Shown in pieces: positions 7,259 through 11,136 of a stretch of 11,136 nucleotides of DNA. The stretch lies in the NCBI GenBank assembly GCA_030446525.1, contig JAUJNC010000154.1, forward strand, positions 1 through 11,136, in the 5' to 3' direction. The notes beneath the pieces were generated by a model, which saw only the letters and a program-made list of their open reading frames with translations, did no database searches and was not told the origin of the DNA. The translations under genes and the position numbers were made by a program. Numbering within the stretch: the stretch's first letter is position 1; every line of letters begins with the position of its first letter. This DNA is from Armatimonadaceae bacterium. Lineage in GTDB: Bacteria; Armatimonadota; Armatimonadia; Armatimonadales; Armatimonadaceae.

Positions 7259-8353
7259 GTGCGCGTCGTACTGGATGCCCGGCCGTTGTCACACCCGCAG
7301 GTGGGCGGGTTCCGCTCCTATATCCGCTCGCTCGTGCGGGGGCTCGCGGAGCTCGACGGCGTGGACGAGGTTTTGCTGTATCTGGACCGGCCGTTGCCGG
7401 CCGGCGCGGGGCCCCTGCCGCCGAACATGAAGGTCCGCGTCCTCGATCCCGACCGCCTGCGCAGCGACTTCCTGCTGTTCCGCCGTCAGGTCTGCAGCGA
7501 CAGCCCGGACCTCGTACACGGCACCATGAACTACCTGCCGCCGGGCATCCGCGTCCCCGCGACCGTGACCATCCATGACGCCCTGGAGATCAAGCGCTAC
7601 CCCTTCGTTCCGGTCCCGAAGAAGCCGCGCGGGCGCCTGATGCGCTCCTACAGCGCGGCGCTCACGCGGGCCTCCGCCCGCAAAGCCCGGCGGGTCGTCA
7701 CCGTGTCCGCGGCCTCGGCCGCCGAGATCGCCCACACGCTCCCGGTCGCAGGCCCGAAGATCAAGGTCGTCCATAACGGGATCAACCTGCCCGCCGCCGC
7801 GTCCGTGCCCCGCTCCGACGACACCGTGCTCGCCCTCGCGTCCACCGATCCGCGCAAGAACATGGACCTGCTGCTGCGCGCTTTTTCCCCCCGGGAGCGG
7901 CGCCCCTGCCCGCCGGCGCGTATCCAGATCGTTTCTTCGAACCGGGCGGCCCGGGGACACGTGGAAGAGGCGGCGCGCCGCTACGGGATCGAGGACGTGC
8001 GCCTGCTGCACAGCCTGAGCGACGGGGAGCTGGCCGCCTGTTACGCCGCGGCGGCGGTCTTCGTCTGGCCTTCCCGGATGGAAGGCTTCGGCCTGCCGCC
8101 CCTCGAAGCGATGGCGGGGGGGTGTCCCGTAGTCAGCTCGTCCGCGCCGTCGATGCCGGAGGTGCTCGGCGACTCGCCCCTCTGGTTCGCCCCGGACGAC
8201 CCCGGGCAACTCGCCGAAGGGGTGGCCGCCTTTTTGCGCGACCCGGGGCTGCGCGAGGAGGCGGGGCGGCGCGGGAAGGCGCACGCCGCCCGGTTCACAT
8301 GCCGGCGCATGGCCGAGCAGACGCTTGCTGTTTGGCGGGAGGCTTTGACGTGA
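7259..8353 (+). CDS. Family 4 glycosyltransferase
   Basis: A 364-residue GT-B retaining glycosyltransferase, a normal length for GT4. The N-terminal acceptor domain starts MRVVLDARPL with the glycine loop QVGGFRSYI (14-22) and includes LVHGTMNYLPP (85-95) and IHDALE (105-110). RRVVTVSAAS (144-153) and VVHNGINLP (170-178) lead into the donor domain, which has DPRKNMDLLLRAF (197-209, Lys200 at the phosphate-binding position) and the EX7E pair Glu275/Glu283 within MEGFGLPPLEAM. This is the only GT4 here with both glutamates of the classical motif, and it resembles mannosyltransferase-like WbaZ/RfaB types; the sugar is not determined. GTG start; its final TGA overlaps the next start (GTGA 8350-8353), implying translational coupling. 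Confidence 0.9.
   Translation: MRVVLDARPLSHPQVGGFRSYIRSLVRGLAELDGVDEVLLYLDRPLPAGAGPLPPNMKVRVLDPDRLRSDFLLFRRQVCSDSPDLVHGTMNYLPPGIRVPATVTIHDALEIKRYPFVPVPKKPRGRLMRSYSAALTRASARKARRVVTVSAASAAEIAHTLPVAGPKIKVVHNGINLPAAASVPRSDDTVLALASTDPRKNMDLLLRAFSPRERRPCPPARIQIVSSNRAARGHVEEAARRYGIEDVRLLHSLSDGELAACYAAAAVFVWPSRMEGFGLPPLEAMAGGCPVVSSSAPSMPEVLGDSPLWFAPDDPGQLAEGVAAFLRDPGLREEAGRRGKAHAARFTCRRMAEQTLAVWREALT
8337..8342 (+). promoter_or_regulatory. Ribosome binding site for the GTG start at 8350
   Basis: GGGAGG, a strong Shine-Dalgarno core, seven bases ahead of GTG 8350 and inside the end of the previous gene. It decides the start: the frame is open back to 8122, but that upstream stretch overlaps the conserved GT4 end of the previous gene. 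Confidence 0.75.
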
Positions 8354-9627
8354 TCGGCCAGAAGGCGGAGAAGAAGGGGGCCGCTCCCGCGGGCGCTCCC
8401 AGGCCGTCGCTGCTTTTCCTGGCGCACCTGCTGCCCTGGCCGCTCGAGGGGGGAGGGCAGATAAAGTCCTACCACACGCTGCGCATCCTGTCGGGCGCCT
8501 ACGACGTGACCCTGCTGGCCTTCATCCGGCGGCCGGAGGAGCAAAAGAACGTCGAGCCGCTGCGCCCGTTCTGCCGCGAGATCCGCACCGTGCTGCTCGA
8601 GCGCTCCAAGGCGCGCGACGCTCTGGGGGCCGCCCGCGCGCTCGCGGCCCGGCGCTCGTTCCTGGTCGGGCGCGACGACGCGCCCGCCATGCGCGCCGCC
8701 GTGCGCGAGGCGCTCGGGGCGCGGCGCCACGCCGCCGTGCACGTGGACCACCTGCAGATGGCCCAGTTCGTCCCCGCGGGCGCCGGCGCCCCCTGGCGCG
8801 TGGTTCTGGACCACCACAACATCGAGCACCGCATCCCCCGGCGCATGGCCGAGACGCCCGGGGCGAACCCGGCCGTACGCTGGTACGCCGCCCGGGAGTG
8901 GCCCAAGCTGCGCGACTTCGAGGTCGCGGCGTGCCGCCGCGCCGACCTGGTGCTCACGGTTTCCGACGAGGACCGCGCCGGCCTGCTGCTGCTGGCCCCG
9001 GATCTGGGGGGGAAAACAGCCGCCGTGCCGATCGGGGTGGACGTGGACTTTTTCCGCGCCGTGGAGCGCAAGCCCGACTCGAAGACCCTGCTCTCCATAG
9101 GGACCATGTACTGGCCGCCCAACGTGGATTCCATGCTGTATTTCTGCGCCGACGTCCTGCCCAAAATCAAGGAAAAGGCGCCCGGCGTCCGGCTGAACAT
9201 CGTGGGGGCGAAGCCCACCGCGGCGGTGCGGGCGCTGGCCGAGACCGACCCGGCGGTCACGGTCACCGGGTCGGTGCCCGACGTGCGCCCCTGGGCCGCC
9301 GACTGCGGCGCGTTCGTGGTCCCCCTGCGCTCCGGGAGCGGGATGCGCGTCAAGATCTTGAACGCCATGGCGATGGGCCTGCCCGTGGTCTCCACCACGA
9401 TCGGCGCGGAGGGCATCGAGGTGACCGACGGCGAGAACATCCTGCTCGCGGACGGCGCCCAGGACTTCGCCGAGGCGACCGTGCGCGTGCTTTCCGACCC
9501 CGCGCTCGCGGCGCGCATCGCCGAGGGGGGGCGGCGGCTGATGGCGGAGCGCTACTCCTGGGAACGGGTCGGCGAGCGCCTGCTGTCCCTTTACGCCCGG
9601 GCGGTCGGGCGGGAGGCGCCGGTCTGA
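8350..9627 (+). CDS. Family 4 glycosyltransferase, second of three related copies
   Basis: A 425-residue GT-B enzyme. A basic, Ala/Pro-rich leader (1-19) precedes LLFLAHLLPWPLEGGGQIKS (21-40), the open-loop start typical of this subgroup, followed by VDHLQMAQF (132-140), LDHHNIEHR (153-161), ADLVLTVSDED (198-208), VPIGVDVDFF (226-235), LLSIGTMYWPPNVDSMLYF (247-265), VTGSVPDVRPW (305-315) and SGSGMRVKILNAMAMGLPVV (328-347). Asn338 stands where the second glutamate of EX7E usually is, and no glutamate is at the first position; related enzymes of this subgroup do vary here, so this alone does not mean loss of activity. It shares its block order with the gene at 9627 and the broken gene at 3648. 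Its TGA overlaps the next ATG by one base (TGATG). Confidence 0.9.
   Translation: MIGQKAEKKGAAPAGAPRPSLLFLAHLLPWPLEGGGQIKSYHTLRILSGAYDVTLLAFIRRPEEQKNVEPLRPFCREIRTVLLERSKARDALGAARALAARRSFLVGRDDAPAMRAAVREALGARRHAAVHVDHLQMAQFVPAGAGAPWRVVLDHHNIEHRIPRRMAETPGANPAVRWYAAREWPKLRDFEVAACRRADLVLTVSDEDRAGLLLLAPDLGGKTAAVPIGVDVDFFRAVERKPDSKTLLSIGTMYWPPNVDSMLYFCADVLPKIKEKAPGVRLNIVGAKPTAAVRALAETDPAVTVTGSVPDVRPWAADCGAFVVPLRSGSGMRVKILNAMAMGLPVVSTTIGAEGIEVTDGENILLADGAQDFAEATVRVLSDPALAARIAEGGRRLMAERYSWERVGERLLSLYARAVGREAPV
9611..9616 (+). promoter_or_regulatory. Ribosome binding site for the ATG at 9627
   Basis: GGGAGG ten bases before ATG 9627, inside the last codons of the preceding gene. It supports this ATG over the long upstream open frame beginning at 8898, which has only out-of-frame, Arg/Gly-rich composition. 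Confidence 0.65.
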
Positions 9628-10844
9628 TGAAGGGCTCTTCCAAGCTGCGCATCCTGTTCGTGGCCCCGTACGTGCCGTCGCCCATCCGCGTGCGCCCGTA
9701 CCAGTTCGTGCGGCACCTGGCGCGCGCGGGCCACGCCGTCACGGTCGTGGCCCTGTCCGACGGCCTCCCCAGCGAGCAGGCCCTGTCCGAGCTGCGGGAA
9801 GTCTGCGCCGCCGTGCACGTGGTCCCGCACGCCCGGTGGCGCGCCGCGGCGCAGTGCCTGCTGGCCCTGCCGACGCCCACCCCGCTGTGGGCGGCCTATT
9901 GCCGCTCGGCGCCGATGGCACGACTCTTGCGGGAGCTAGCGGTGTCGGGGAACTTCGACGTCGCGCACGTCGAGCACCTGCGGGCGGCGCACTTCGCGCC
10001 GGCGCTGCGCGGGCTGCCGGCGGTCTTCGACGCGGTGGATTGCATCACCGCCCTGCGGCGCCAGATGCTGGACCAGCCCGGCGGCGCCGCCAAGAAGCTG
10101 GTCTCCGGCGAGGAGTGGGTAAAGCTGCGCCGCTACGAGCCCAAAGCATACCGGCCGGACGCGCGCGTGGTGGTGACCTCCCGGCACGACGCCGACGAGC
10201 TGATCAAGCTGGACGCGCGGATGCCGGTGCGGGTGGTCCCGAACGGGGTGGACCTGGAGTACTTCCGCCCCAACGACCTGGCGCCGGAACCGGACTCGCT
10301 CGTCTTTTCCGGGAAGATGAGCTACCATGCCAACGAAGACGCGGCGAGCTTCCTGGCCACCGAGGTGCTGCCGCGCCTCAGGAAGCACCGGCCCGCCGCG
10401 ACGCTGACGATCGCCGGCAGCGGCCCGTCCCCGGCGCTGCGGGCCCTGGCGGACCGCGACGGCGGCATAGCCGTGACCGGCTACGTGGACGACTTGAGGC
10501 CCTACCTGCAGCAGGCTCTGGTGGCGGTCTGCCCGATGCGGATCGGGGTGGGCATCCAGAACAAGGCGCTGGAGGCGATGGCGATGGCCCGGCCCGTGGT
10601 CTGCTCGCCCCTGGTGAGCCGGGCGCTTTCCGGCGCGGTGCGGGACGGCACGGTGCATGTGGCGGCCACGGCAGACGAGTTTGCGCTATATTGTGCGCAG
10701 CTGCTGTCGCGCCCGGACCAGGCACGACGCGCGGGCGTGGCGGCCCGGCGCTATGTGGAGGAGTACCATCGCTGGTCCTGCGCCGCGGAGGCGCTGGTGG
10801 AACTTTATGAAGAGGCGCGGGCGGAGGCTCGGGGCCGCCGCTGA
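9627..10844 (+). CDS. Family 4 glycosyltransferase, third of three related copies
   Basis: A 405-residue GT-B enzyme. LRILFVAPYVPSPIRVRPYQ (7-26) is the first strand and loop; then FDVAHVEHLRAAHFAP (110-125), FDAVDCITALRRQML (134-148), EEWVKLRRYE (162-171), VVVTSRHDADEL (181-192), VVPNGVDLEYFRP (203-215), LVFSGKMSYHANEDAASF (225-242), VTGYVDDLRPYLQQ (283-296) and IGVGIQNKALEAMAMARPVV (306-325). Glu316 is kept, while the first EX7E glutamate is replaced by glycine and the usual Gly after EAMAM is Ala321. The motif resembles glycosyltransferases found beside XrtA/PEP-CTERM polysaccharide genes, but no exosortase gene is in view and I do not assign that system. The next gene follows only after about 95 bases, so this may end the main operon. 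Confidence 0.9.
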   Translation: MKGSSKLRILFVAPYVPSPIRVRPYQFVRHLARAGHAVTVVALSDGLPSEQALSELREVCAAVHVVPHARWRAAAQCLLALPTPTPLWAAYCRSAPMARLLRELAVSGNFDVAHVEHLRAAHFAPALRGLPAVFDAVDCITALRRQMLDQPGGAAKKLVSGEEWVKLRRYEPKAYRPDARVVVTSRHDADELIKLDARMPVRVVPNGVDLEYFRPNDLAPEPDSLVFSGKMSYHANEDAASFLATEVLPRLRKHRPAATLTIAGSGPSPALRALADRDGGIAVTGYVDDLRPYLQQALVAVCPMRIGVGIQNKALEAMAMARPVVCSPLVSRALSGAVRDGTVHVAATADEFALYCAQLLSRPDQARRAGVAARRYVEEYHRWSCAAEALVELYEEARAEARGRR

Positions 10845-10939
10845 GGAGAAGGTTTCATTCTTGGCGAGCTTGGGGATAATCCACCTGCCGCGACGCCGCA
10901 GTGATTTTCGAGATCAACCCTAGAAACCGCTTGGAAGAT
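10845..10939 (+). other. Intergenic gap of lower G+C before the sugar phosphotransferase
   Basis: This is the longest gap between genes in the window. G+C falls sharply near its end (26/60 at 10921-10980 against about 80% in the genes upstream), a usual place for a promoter or leader. GATAAT at 10875-10880 resembles a -10 box; the best partner 17 bases upstream (GTTTCA, 10852-10857) matches only half of the -35 consensus. I see no strong terminator hairpin with a T-run. Confidence 0.4.
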
Positions 10940-11136
10940 ATGGAACAACAAATTTACACCACAATTCGAGCGAAGCGGGACTGCGCGTTGCGAGAAGACT
11001 ATGCCGCACCTCCGGAGGCGTTGAGCACGCCGGCGGCCCGCCCGGGCGTTCTGAGCCCAGGCGCCCTGTACCTCGCCGCGAAGCGATCACTGGACATCGT
11101 GGGTTCGCTCCTGGGTCTTCTGGTGCTGTTCCCCGT
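10940..11136 (+). CDS. Polyprenyl-phosphate sugar phosphotransferase, N-terminal part (3'-truncated)
   Basis: Sixty-five codons are visible before the window ends. After a polar region of about 45 residues comes LYLAAKRSLDIVGSLLGLL, the conserved basic-plus-membrane-helix entry of the bacterial sugar transferase family (WcaJ, RfbP and PglC types). These enzymes transfer a hexose-1-phosphate from a nucleotide sugar to undecaprenyl phosphate and start repeat-unit assembly. The short N-terminus shows that the four-helix plus nucleotide-binding-like extension of WcaJ-type proteins is absent, so this would be a short single-helix form. ATG 10940 is provisional: GGAAG ends only two bases before it, too close for an ideal ribosome site, and in-frame TTG 10931 or GTG 10901 are possible. 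The catalytic Asp-Glu region lies outside the window. Confidence 0.75.
   Translation, partial: MEQQIYTTIRAKRDCALREDYAAPPEALSTPAARPGVLSPGALYLAAKRSLDIVGSLLGLLVLFP

Noticed and set aside
8122..8349. N-terminal extension of the GT4 at 8350
   Set aside because: It overlaps the conserved end of the previous GT4, has no family similarity, and GTG 8350 has a strong GGGAGG site.
8898..9626. N-terminal extension of the GT4 at 9627
   Set aside because: Shadow of the preceding gene with Arg/Gly-rich composition; ATG 9627 begins directly before the conserved first strand.
10852..10880. A sigma70-type promoter before the sugar phosphotransferase
   Set aside because: GATAAT is acceptable as a -10 box but the -35 candidate GTTTCA matches only three of six bases, so I list only the gap and not a promoter.
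10882..10900. A hairpin (CTGC...GCAG) after the last GT4 as a terminator
   Set aside because: The stem is four base pairs in GC-rich sequence and no T-run follows.

Overview
This window is a glycan-assembly locus from a GC-rich bacterium. Most of it reads at about 65-80% G+C by hand counts of sample lines (for example 48/60 at 9181-9240). Every supported gene is on the + strand, packed head to tail with overlapping or nearly touching stops and starts, and belongs to cell-surface polysaccharide synthesis: eight glycosyltransferases, one multi-pass O-antigen polymerase/ligase-type membrane protein, and the first 65 codons of a polyprenyl-phosphate sugar phosphotransferase. The gene set suits a Gram-negative exopolysaccharide or O-antigen pathway, but nothing here fixes the taxon. 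No RNA genes, mobile elements, CRISPR arrays or attachment sites are visible.

Layout. 1-819: 5'-truncated family 2 glycosyltransferase (GT2), with lower G+C than its neighbours. 826-2628: large two-module GT2 interrupted by one in-frame TAG at 2470. 2642 to about 3638: GT2 paralogous to the first gene, with two compensating frameshifts. 3648-4857: family 4 glycosyltransferase (GT4) broken by about a dozen single-base frame changes, although nearly the whole protein can be read in pieces. 4854-6416: O-antigen polymerase/ligase-like protein. 6418-7239: WbbL-like GT2. 7259-8353: GT4. 8350-9627 and 9627-10844: two more GT4s related to the broken one. 10845-10939: short gap of lower G+C. 10940 to the window end: start of the sugar phosphotransferase.

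Inferred pathway. The phosphotransferase would load the first sugar-phosphate onto undecaprenyl phosphate at the inner membrane. The GT2 and GT4 enzymes would add further sugars on the cytoplasmic face, and the polymerase/ligase would act on the flipped product at the periplasmic face. No flippase (Wzx), chain-length regulator (Wzc/Wzz) or export channel (Wza) is in view; if present they lie outside.

The main surprise is the clustering of reading-frame damage between about 3230 and 4780, next to roughly 6 kb (4854-10844) with no visible damage. Indels of both signs without loss of protein similarity look more like a poorly corrected stretch of assembly than an old pseudogene, but sequence alone cannot settle that. 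I did not find a clearly new kind of system; the candidate novelty is the particular set of enzymes and thus the polymer they make.
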